DNA of 41,689 bases from Treponema sp. Its GTDB lineage: Bacteria; Spirochaetota; Spirochaetia; Treponematales; Treponemataceae. Below, one piece after another: positions 33,774 to 40,957 of the stretch. The DNA lies in NCBI GenBank assembly GCA_004294945.1, contig SHOL01000003.1:1-41689 (forward strand). Direction: 5' to 3'. The translations under genes and the position numbers were made by a program. Each line of letters starts with the position of its first letter. Within the stretch, counting starts at the first letter, position 1. The notes under the pieces are model-generated. The model saw nothing but the letters and a program-made list of their open reading frames with translations. It searched no databases and had not been told where the DNA came from.

Positions 33774-35889
33774 TAACAACAAAAAACGGATTATCGCAGT
33801 TACGGTCGCAGCCGCTGTATTGCTTCTGGCCGGTGCCGTTCTGGCCTTCTTTTTGATCAGGGGAGGCTCGGGCGTTTCTGCACTGGACGCCAAACGGCAG
33901 AATACGCTTGCGCTTGTCAGGCAGTATGTAGAGAAGGAAGAATTTGACCGGGCGTTGGCCCTGCTCGAATCGCTTTTAATAGAAAATGCCTCCGATGAGT
34001 CTGCTTCTGAACTGCTGGACGCAGTCCTTGCGGCAAAAAAAGCGCGGCAAGCCCTGGATGCAGGCTCTGCCGGTACAGCACTGGCTGAAGCGGAAGCTGC
34101 AATAGCGGCAGCGCGCCAGGCAGCCGCCCGAATAGCTGAAGCGGCAGAACAGGCCCGAAAGGCAGTTTCGCGTCTCGACGCCCAGTCGGCGCAGAAAAAT
34201 GCAATTCCGTCCGGGACTGGGGGAGAGCCTCCTGATGAGCCGGATCGATCGCAGCAATCGGGGACTACAAGTAATGCTTCCGCCAGGAAAGCTGTCTCCG
34301 CATCAGCAGGTGTATCAGCAGACGCAGCCGAATCCGAATCTGCGCTCCTGGCAGAAAAAGAGGAGCGCGATCGACGACAGAAAGAACAGGCTGCCGCGGA
34401 TGAACAGCGAAGAAAACAGGCAGAAGCCGAACTTGCAAAAAAGAGCGAGTACACGCAAAAACAGCTGGCACAGGTGAAGAAAGCGCTCGACCAGGGAAAA
34501 GGGAGTGCCCTGTCCGGAAATCTCCGATCGGCGCTTTCGAGCTTCGACGACGCTGCTGCTTCGCTCCCTGAAGGAGAAAAAGCCTTTGCCGCCCGGACCT
34601 ACACCGATATGGCTGAATCGCTTCTGGCCCTGGCAGAGGATGCGACAGACAGCACTGTCAGAAACGAAGCGCTTACCGCAGCACTGGAATTCGCAAACCA
34701 GGCTGTTTCGGCAGACTCTTCGCTTGCCGCTGCTCGATTCGCCCGTTCCCGCATACAGGACGAGCTCGGAAAAAAAGATGCGGCGATTGCAGATTTGAAG
34801 GAAGCCGTCCGGCTGGATTCGAATAATTACTTGTATGCCTATGAATTGGGAAAGGCCTACTATGTTCAGCGCAAATTTGCCGAAGCGAAATCTAGTTTTA
34901 CAACGGTTACAAAACTGAAAAAAGACTTTGAGGCGGCATTTTTCAACCTTGGCCTTACCTGCAAAATGCTCGGACAGACCCAAGAATCTCTTGCCGCCTT
35001 TCGCGGTGCGGTTTCGATAAAAAAAGATTACGTAAAAGCGTACATAGAAATTGGGAGAATTCTGGACAAACAGAGCGATTTCAAGGGCGCGCTCGCGGCG
35101 TACTCGTCTGCGCTTGCCACTGAGCCGGGCAACGTCCAGGCCTTGCGTGAAACTGCCGCAATCTATACCAAGACCGGCGACTACAGGACAGCCGAACGCT
35201 TTTTCCGGGAAGCACTGACGCTCGGAGCTGCAGATGCGCTGACCAACTACAATATGGCAACAGTCCAGCTGGAACTGGGAAATCCGTCTTCTGCCCTGGA
35301 TTATGCCCGAAAAGCTGTTGAAACAGACAGCACGAATGCACTGTACCTGTATACGTACGGACTTGCCGGAGAACGTGCCGGAATGCCGGATGTAGCAGTC
35401 CAGCAGTATGCTGCGGCAATTTCGGCCGATCCGAAATACGTTAAACCCCGCATTAATCTTGGAACACTGTATCTTTCCGCCGGAAGAGTAGACGATTCAA
35501 TTTCTCTTTTGAATGCTGCCTGGCTTATAGAAAAGGATAACTTTGAGGTGAACAATAACCTGGGCAAAGCCTACGGGCTCAAGCAGCAGTTTAATAAATC
35601 GGTCGAGCATTATGCCCGGGCAGTAGCGACAAATCCGAAAGATCCCGATGTCCGGGCAAACCTTGCTGCAGCGTATGTGAGTGCCGGGCTGAATGAAAAA
35701 GCGCGGGATACCTACGCCGAGGTGATACGCATGCAGCCGGAGCGCTGGGATGCCTGGTATGAACTGGGAAAAATTTACATAAGCCTTGGGGATCGCGAAA
35801 AAGCCAAAGAAACGCTCGGTGAGCTTTTAAAGCGCAAGAGCGATTACGCGCGAGCCGCTGAAATACGGGCTTTGCTCGGTACCCTGTAG
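33766..35889 (+). CDS. Large membrane-anchored TPR protein
   Basis: A 707-residue protein. It has a membrane segment at about 9-30 (AVTVAAAVLLLAGAVLAFFL), an Ala/Glu-rich region with low-complexity coiled coil (about 60-240), and eight to ten TPR units from about 245 to the end (for example YAYELGKAYYVQRKFAEAKS, FNLGLTCKMLGQTQESLAAF, YTYGLAGERAGMPDVAVQQY, VNNNLGKAYGLKQQFNKSVE). No enzyme domain is present; a periplasmic or envelope scaffold is likely. TTG 33766 is preferred: AGGAAGG at 33754-33760 is 5 nt upstream and it overlaps the preceding gene by 8 bp. ATG 33751 would add five residues but lies on that site. Confidence 0.82.
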   Translation: MSNNNKKRIIAVTVAAAVLLLAGAVLAFFLIRGGSGVSALDAKRQNTLALVRQYVEKEEFDRALALLESLLIENASDESASELLDAVLAAKKARQALDAGSAGTALAEAEAAIAAARQAAARIAEAAEQARKAVSRLDAQSAQKNAIPSGTGGEPPDEPDRSQQSGTTSNASARKAVSASAGVSADAAESESALLAEKEERDRRQKEQAAADEQRRKQAEAELAKKSEYTQKQLAQVKKALDQGKGSALSGNLRSALSSFDDAAASLPEGEKAFAARTYTDMAESLLALAEDATDSTVRNEALTAALEFANQAVSADSSLAAARFARSRIQDELGKKDAAIADLKEAVRLDSNNYLYAYELGKAYYVQRKFAEAKSSFTTVTKLKKDFEAAFFNLGLTCKMLGQTQESLAAFRGAVSIKKDYVKAYIEIGRILDKQSDFKGALAAYSSALATEPGNVQALRETAAIYTKTGDYRTAERFFREALTLGAADALTNYNMATVQLELGNPSSALDYARKAVETDSTNALYLYTYGLAGERAGMPDVAVQQYAAAISADPKYVKPRINLGTLYLSAGRVDDSISLLNAAWLIEKDNFEVNNNLGKAYGLKQQFNKSVEHYARAVATNPKDPDVRANLAAAYVSAGLNEKARDTYAEVIRMQPERWDAWYELGKIYISLGDREKAKETLGELLKRKSDYARAAEIRALLGTL

Positions 35890-36125
35890 CACTGCGTACC
35901 CGCGCCCGCGCGACCGCCAGGTCTGCGCACCGCACGAACCCCAAGACCGCGCGACTGACGCACCCGCGATCGCCGCGACCCGCGCCCCGCGCATCCGCCG
36001 CTCGCCGGTGCAGCGGCGGAGGAGCCGGGCCGATGACAGGCCGAAAATCCGGGCAGACAATCCAGCGGACAATCCAGCGGACAATCCAGCGGACAATCCA
36101 GCGGACAATCCGGCCACTCGCTCGC
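35890..36125. other. GC-rich intergenic stretch between convergent genes
   Basis: The 236 bp between the TPR gene and mutL are strikingly rich in G and C (runs such as CCCGCGCCCGCGCGACC), much more so than either neighbour. They end in a 12-bp tandem array. No credible gene, tRNA or clear terminator is visible in it. Confidence 0.8.
36056..36115. repeat. 12-bp tandem repeat, four perfect copies plus one degenerate
   Basis: GACAATCCAGCG repeats at 36056, 36068, 36080 and 36092, followed by a fifth copy GACAATCCGGCC at 36104-36115. It lies 11 bp downstream of the mutL stop, in the GC-rich convergent gap. Confidence 0.95.
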
Positions 36126-37895
36126 TTACTTCCGGCCGATTTTTTTGAACAGTTCATCCCTGCTCAGCGCAATCCACACGGGACGGCCGTGCGGACACAC
36201 CGGCTCCTTGAGCGCAAACGTCCGCGCGATGAGAGCCGACGCTGTTTCCGGATCGAGAATCGAACCGTCTGTGCACGCCGCTTTGCATGCCGAGTTCGCG
36301 TAGAGTTTGGATACCAGTTTCGGTCCCGAAGATGACGGGTCAAGAATGTCGTCCGCAATATCTTTGCGCGACCCGCGCCATCTGACCGGCACGGCGGTTA
36401 TGTGCCATATTCCGTTGCCCTCGTTGACCAGACGGAACCCTGCCTTGTCCAGTTCTTCGGTGCGATCCGAAAGCATTTTGTCTTCGGTTTGGGAAGCCGT
36501 TTCGATTCGGTAGGGTACCAGCAGTTCCTGTTTCTCGCCGGCGTGTTCAAAAAGTTCGTCGTATAAAATCCGTTCATGAGCGGCGTGCTGGTCGATTAAA
36601 TAGAAGACTTGTGCGCGTTCGACGGCAAGAAATGTTCCCAGAACCTGTCCGAAATACCGGAAATCGTACGTTTCTTCGCGGTGTGCAGCACCTGCGCCCG
36701 GTGTGCGATGCCGGGCCGAATCGCAGGCGAACGCATCGTACCGCCGGTCCGGCAAACGGAAACTGTCGGACTCGAATTGCGGAGCAGCCGTACGGGCGCT
36801 TTCGCGGGCGTCTGCCCCCTCTCGATGTTCGAACATGCCGCCGGAGAACACCTTTTGGCCTGTTTCCTGCGGAGACGCATCTTGGCGCCGCATCGATGCA
36901 ATCGTGTAGTTTCTGAAAAAATCGCGTACTGCGCCGCTTATTGCGCGGTGCAGCGGCGCACTGTCCCTGAACCGGACTTCTTTTTTTGCCGGATGGATGT
37001 TGAAGTCGACCAGCTCCGGTTCGATGTCGATAAAAAGAATGGCGAACGGGTGTGTTCCGTTCGGAAAATGACCTTCGGCTCCGTATTCCAGTGCTTGCAT
37101 CAGCGCGTATTCATAGATTCGCCGGCCATTGATGAATACCATCATGTTTCTGCGGTCTGCGCGCACCACTTCCGGAGACCCGAGTACTGCGGTAAAGGTA
37201 AATCCGCTTCCGCTGCCTGCAATGCTGTAAAAAAAAGAGTCGCTCTCTTTCGGTTCAAGGGCGGCAAGGCATCGGTCCAGAGAGGTTTCAACCTGGGGCA
37301 AAATATATTTGACGGTACCGTCGGTAATAAAACGGAATTCAATAGCCGGCCAGGCGAGCGCTTTTTCGGTACAAATCTGCCGGCACATCGAGGTTTCGGC
37401 TCCCGGACGCTTCAGAAACTGTCTGCGGGCGGGGAAGTTTTCGAACAGATTGTCTATGCAGACGACGGTTCCCCCCGGATGGCTTGCGGGTTCGACCCTG
37501 CCGAGCGACAGCTTCCAGGCCTCTCGCCCGTTGCGTGTTGTGGTAATTTCGAGACGGCTGACTGCCTGGATGGAAGACAGCGCTTCGCCCCGGAAACCGA
37601 GCGTGGAGAGGTTCAGAAGATCGTCTTCCGAACGGATCTTGCTTGTCGTGTGGGTACGTGTGCAGATTGCAAGGTCTTCGGCCGTCATGCCCGAACCGTT
37701 GTCGCTGACCCGTATCCGGTCGATGCCTCCGCCCGAGATTTCGACAGTGATCTTGTCGGCGCCCGAGTCTATCGAATTGTCCAGGAGTTCGCGAACTACG
37801 GCCGCTGGACGGTCGATCACTTCTCCGGCTGCAATCTTGCGGGCGACTTCGGGCGGAAGTTCCCGGACCGGGTTCAAGGCTGTACCCTCAGTCAT
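36126..37895 (-). CDS. mutL: MutL, mismatch repair ATPase/endonuclease
   Basis: GHKL ATPase that couples MutS mismatch recognition to strand removal, 589 residues. N-terminal motifs are IAAGEVIDRPAAVVRELLDN at 21-40, DNGSGM at 65-70 and TLGFRGEALSSI at 98-109. The C-terminal domain carries the nicking-endonuclease motifs of MutH-less bacteria: DQHAAHERILYD near 434, an ACKAA-like CKAACTDG, and CPHGRP near the end. In DQHA(X)2E(X)4E the last Glu is Asp here. A poorly conserved linker lies at about 330-410. The start overlaps the end of xseB by 8 bp on the same strand, forming xseA-xseB-mutL. Confidence 0.96.
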   Translation of the reverse strand: MTEGTALNPVRELPPEVARKIAAGEVIDRPAAVVRELLDNSIDSGADKITVEISGGGIDRIRVSDNGSGMTAEDLAICTRTHTTSKIRSEDDLLNLSTLGFRGEALSSIQAVSRLEITTTRNGREAWKLSLGRVEPASHPGGTVVCIDNLFENFPARRQFLKRPGAETSMCRQICTEKALAWPAIEFRFITDGTVKYILPQVETSLDRCLAALEPKESDSFFYSIAGSGSGFTFTAVLGSPEVVRADRRNMMVFINGRRIYEYALMQALEYGAEGHFPNGTHPFAILFIDIEPELVDFNIHPAKKEVRFRDSAPLHRAISGAVRDFFRNYTIASMRRQDASPQETGQKVFSGGMFEHREGADARESARTAAPQFESDSFRLPDRRYDAFACDSARHRTPGAGAAHREETYDFRYFGQVLGTFLAVERAQVFYLIDQHAAHERILYDELFEHAGEKQELLVPYRIETASQTEDKMLSDRTEELDKAGFRLVNEGNGIWHITAVPVRWRGSRKDIADDILDPSSSGPKLVSKLYANSACKAACTDGSILDPETASALIARTFALKEPVCPHGRPVWIALSRDELFKKIGRK

Positions 37896-38127
37896 CGTCC
37901 GAACCGGCCGAAAAAAGGTCCAGTTCCGGCTTGTCTTCCGGAGCTGCCGGCGTGTTTTTCAGAATTTCTATTTTGCCTTCGATCCGGTCCAGATCCTTTT
38001 CGAGCGAGCGGGCAAGTTTGATGCCCTCCTCGAAAATTGCAAGCGCATCTTCGAGCGCTACCTCGGGGTCCCTGATCGCATCGCTCAGCGATTCGAGCCG
38101 TTCAAGCCGTTCGCCAATTTTTTTCAT
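37888..38127 (-). CDS. xseB: XseB, exodeoxyribonuclease VII small subunit
   Basis: A 79-residue small subunit that, in multiple copies, sheathes the long helix of XseA. It shows the family pattern GERLERLESLSDAIRDPEVA then LEDALAIFEEGIKLARSLEK, i.e. the (L/F)E-x-x-x-x-L-x-x-I-v-x-x-L-E helix pair, and ends in a variable acidic tail. ATG 38127 overlaps the xseA stop as ATGA, with GAGGAG about 9 nt upstream. A longer in-frame reading on this strand lies inside xseA and is not real. Confidence 0.93.
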   Translation of the reverse strand: MKKIGERLERLESLSDAIRDPEVALEDALAIFEEGIKLARSLEKDLDRIEGKIEILKNTPAAPEDKPELDLFSAGSDDD

Positions 38128-39326
38128 GAGTGTGTCTCCTCGACTGTTGCGCGGATAGTTCCCGCACCTGGAATAATGTGGAGGCGGGCTCCCGCTGCAG
38201 TATCCTGTGCCGATCTGATGGTCTGTCCGGTCGCTGCGTCCCGGACAATGGAATATCCTTTCGAAAGGATTGCAGCCGGATTGCCGCCTTCGATAATGTG
38301 CGAGAGCACCTCGACCCGGTGCCTCGTTTCGCGTATGCGGGTACCGATGGACTCCAGCAAGCTTTCCTTGGCGTCGTCGAACCTGAGCAGGTAGGGCTGC
38401 TCGATTTTTCTGAACCGCATTTCCAGCGATTCCCGGGAAAAGGATGCCATCATCAACCTGATCCTGTCCACTTTCGATTCTATTCCGGCTTCCAGGGCGC
38501 CGGCCGCAGCCTTGACGCGATCTGCAAGGTCGTCCCTGAGCGGGCACACCAGCTCCGCCGCCGCAGAGGGAGTAGGGGCACGCAAGTCCGCCGCAAAATC
38601 GCACAGCGCCCAGTCGATTTCGTGGCCGACTGCGCTGATCACCGGGATCTTGGAACCGGCGACTGCCCTGACCACCGCCTCGTCAGAAAAGGGGAGCAGG
38701 TCTTCGAGCGAACCGCCGCCCCGGCCGATAATAATGACGTCCGCCATGTGGTACCGGTTCGCCGTCTCAAGTTGTCGCACCAGTACCGGTGGCGCTTCCG
38801 GACCCTGCACCGGAGCGGGGAGGATAACAACAGAAATTGCCGGATTCCGGCGGCGGACAATCTGCAGAATATCACGGACGGCAGCGCCCGTAGGGCTCGT
38901 AATCACGGCGATCCGTTCGGGGATTTCGGGAATCTCCCTTTTGCGGTCCTGATCGAACAGCCCCTCGGCAGCAAGCGAACGTTTCCGTTCTTCCAGGATG
39001 CGCAGAATGTCGCCCGTTCCGGCGGCTTCCATCCGGTCAATAATAATCTGATACGTTCCGCGGGCTTCGTACACGGAAATCGAACCGGTCGCCCGCACCA
39101 GCATGCCGTCCGCGGGAGCAAAGGGGAGATAGCGTGCCTTGCCCTTGAACATAACCGAGGCGATCGCGCTCGATTCGTCCTTCAGCGTAAAGTACAGATG
39201 GCCGGTACTCGACGGCCGGTAATTGGAAATTTCTCCCTCCAGCGTCACCAGGGGGAAGGAACCTTCGAGTATTTCTTTAATCAAACTGGTAATTTCCGCG
39301 ATTTTCAGCGGTTGGGGCGCGGACAT
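38124..39326 (-). CDS. xseA: XseA, exodeoxyribonuclease VII large subunit
   Basis: Catalytic subunit of exonuclease VII, which degrades single-stranded DNA from both ends. The 400 residues begin with the OB-fold domain (ITSLIKEILEGSFPLVTLEG, ISNYRPSSTGHLYFTLKD, VMFKGKARYL). The core has RIAVITSPTGAAVRDILQI near 130-148, VIIIGRGGGSLEDLLPFSDE near 190-209 and PVISAVGHEIDWALCDFAADLRA in pieces, all diagnostic. The coiled coil and GYSIVRDAATG C-terminus follow. No Shine-Dalgarno precedes the ATG; a promoter ends 6 bp before it. Confidence 0.96.
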   Translation of the reverse strand: MSAPQPLKIAEITSLIKEILEGSFPLVTLEGEISNYRPSSTGHLYFTLKDESSAIASVMFKGKARYLPFAPADGMLVRATGSISVYEARGTYQIIIDRMEAAGTGDILRILEERKRSLAAEGLFDQDRKREIPEIPERIAVITSPTGAAVRDILQIVRRRNPAISVVILPAPVQGPEAPPVLVRQLETANRYHMADVIIIGRGGGSLEDLLPFSDEAVVRAVAGSKIPVISAVGHEIDWALCDFAADLRAPTPSAAAELVCPLRDDLADRVKAAAGALEAGIESKVDRIRLMMASFSRESLEMRFRKIEQPYLLRFDDAKESLLESIGTRIRETRHRVEVLSHIIEGGNPAAILSKGYSIVRDAATGQTIRSAQDTAAGARLHIIPGAGTIRATVEETHS

Positions 39327-39332
39327 GAATCA

Positions 39333-39361
39333 AGATTATCATGCAGAATGACTTTTCTCAA
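39333..39361 (-). promoter_or_regulatory. Candidate promoter abutting the xseA start
   Basis: On the - strand TTGAGA (39356-39361), exactly 17 bp, TAATCT (39333-39338), then 6 bp to the ATG at 39326. This places the transcription start at the start codon, and no Shine-Dalgarno is visible. It lies within the divergent gene's possible upstream extension. Confidence 0.55.
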
Positions 39362-39394
39362 GACGCATCATTCGGTGCCGATACTCATAACAGT

Positions 39395-40957
39395 ATGAAA
39401 GCACTTGCCGTCCTGTATGCCGGAACACTGTCCCGGTACGCCCTGCAGCCCGTATCCGCCGGAAAATCAGCCTTTGCCCGCTGTCTCGAATCCGCATCCC
39501 GATTCCCGGGGGTATCCGAAATTCTTGTTGCCGGGAGCGAAAGCCTTGCCTCCGCAATCCCCTCAGGCCTTTCTGTTCCGGTCCGTACTCAAAATCCTTC
39601 GGCACCCGGAATTGCATCCCTGTTTGAACTGATGGCTGCAGCTTCGCCCGGTTTCGATTCGATCTATTTCAGCTGGGCCGACTGTCCGTATCTTGATGTT
39701 TCGCTGACGTCAAGCCTTGCCGAAAAGCATACCCGCTATTTCGCCGAATATACCTTTGCGGACGGCTATCCCTACGGATTGACGCCGGATATTCTTGCCT
39801 CCGGGATCGTTCCGATAATCACAAAGCTCGCGCAGAACGAACAAGGGCCGGTAACACGATCGGTTGTGTTCGACACAGTAAAAAAAGACATCAACTCGTT
39901 CGATATCGAGACAGATCTTGCACCTGTTGATGCCCGCTATCTACGCCTGGCGCTCTCGTGCGATACCAAGCGAAATCATCAACTATGCGAAAGCCTATCC
40001 GGTATAACTGCTGATAATTACGCATCGTTCATCGCCGGACGGGAGCGCAGTCTGCGCACGCTGCCTTCGTATTATGCTGTCCAGGTGTCTGCGCGTTGTC
40101 CCCATGAGTGCGTTTTCTGCCCCTATCCGGGTCTGTGCAGGAGTGCTGCGCGTTCTGCTCCCGGCATTCCGGCAACTGAACGCCGCGACTATATGCAGGT
40201 GGCCGATTTTCGGAACATCGTTGCAAAGATAGAGGCCTTTTCCGGAGACGCGGTCGTGTCTCTTTCCCTGTGGGGCGAATGTTCGTATCACCCCGATCTG
40301 GCGGAACTGGCAGCAGCGGTACTCGAATGGCCGTCCCTGTCGCTTTTGATCGAGACGACCGGCATCGGCTGGCGGAAAGAAACGCTGGAGACTATTGCCG
40401 CTCTTGTCCACGCTGCACCTGCCCGAACAAACGGCCAGGCGGCGGTCAACTGGATTGTGTCTCTTGATGCGGTTAGTTCCGCCTGTTATGCAAAACTGCA
40501 CCGTGCTGATGAAGCGTCCTTCCGGGAAGCCCTTGCCTGTACGGAATCGCTGCATGCGCTTTTTCCCGGAGCGGTCTGGCCGCAGTTTATACGAATGAAA
40601 GAAAACGAAGAAGAACTCGAAGCGTTCTACCGGTTCTGGAAAGAAAAAACCGGAACGGTCATAATCCAGAAGCATGATCATTTCTGCAAAACGATAGAAG
40701 ACCGCCGAGTCGCCGACCTTTCTCCGCTAAAACGCTTCCCCTGCTGGCATCTGAAGCGGGATTTGTGTATTCTGGTGGATGGAACTGTTCCGCTGTGCAA
40801 AGAAGATGTCTTTGCGCACGTTTCTGCCGGCAATGCGCATTCCGACAGCTTTGAAACTGTGTGGAGCAGAATCGGCGAACGGTACGGTTCTCATTGTTCG
40901 GGGCTGTATGAAGGATTGTGCGGAGACTGCGATGAATACTATACCTATAATTTTTAA
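39395..40957 (+). CDS. Spiro-SPASM protein: nucleotidyltransferase-like domain plus radical SAM/SPASM
   Basis: A 520-residue two-part protein of a spirochete-specific group. Residues 1-220 resemble a GT-A/nucleotidyltransferase fold (ALAVLYAGTLSRYALQPV, and an Asp motif WADCPYLD around 97). The rest is radical SAM: the cluster motif is CPHECVFC with C235, C239 and C242 (Cx3Cx2C), and the SPASM-type tail has CWHLKRDLCILVDG, VPLCKEDVF and CGDCDEYY, with Cys for extra FeS clusters. SPASM proteins usually modify peptides or proteins; the substrate here is unknown. I prefer the ATG at 39395, where the conserved protein begins; an in-frame ATG at 39341 adds 18 unconserved residues. The 3' end overlaps the next gene by 26 bp. 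Confidence 0.85.
   Translation: MKALAVLYAGTLSRYALQPVSAGKSAFARCLESASRFPGVSEILVAGSESLASAIPSGLSVPVRTQNPSAPGIASLFELMAAASPGFDSIYFSWADCPYLDVSLTSSLAEKHTRYFAEYTFADGYPYGLTPDILASGIVPIITKLAQNEQGPVTRSVVFDTVKKDINSFDIETDLAPVDARYLRLALSCDTKRNHQLCESLSGITADNYASFIAGRERSLRTLPSYYAVQVSARCPHECVFCPYPGLCRSAARSAPGIPATERRDYMQVADFRNIVAKIEAFSGDAVVSLSLWGECSYHPDLAELAAAVLEWPSLSLLIETTGIGWRKETLETIAALVHAAPARTNGQAAVNWIVSLDAVSSACYAKLHRADEASFREALACTESLHALFPGAVWPQFIRMKENEEELEAFYRFWKEKTGTVIIQKHDHFCKTIEDRRVADLSPLKRFPCWHLKRDLCILVDGTVPLCKEDVFAHVSAGNAHSDSFETVWSRIGERYGSHCSGLYEGLCGDCDEYYTYNF

Noticed and set aside
33687-34454. Ser/Ala-rich open frame on the - strand over the large TPR gene
   Set aside because: Mirror of Ala/Glu-rich codons in the coiled-coil region of the TPR protein.
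36056-36115. CRISPR-like array
   Set aside because: The copies are directly adjacent with no spacers and the unit is only 12 bp.
35591-36157. Open frame on the - strand running through the 12-bp array (repeated RWIV or GLSA units)
   Set aside because: The 12-bp unit keeps any frame open; there is no start signal and no relation to known repeat proteins.
36609-38021. Long open frame of about 470 codons on the + strand over mutL
   Set aside because: Antisense to the well-supported mutL gene; the translation is Cys/Arg/Gly-rich and matches no family. It follows from codon bias of a GC-rich gene.
38130-39398. Long + strand open frame over xseA
   Set aside because: Antisense shadow of xseA with no recognisable domains and no ribosome binding site.
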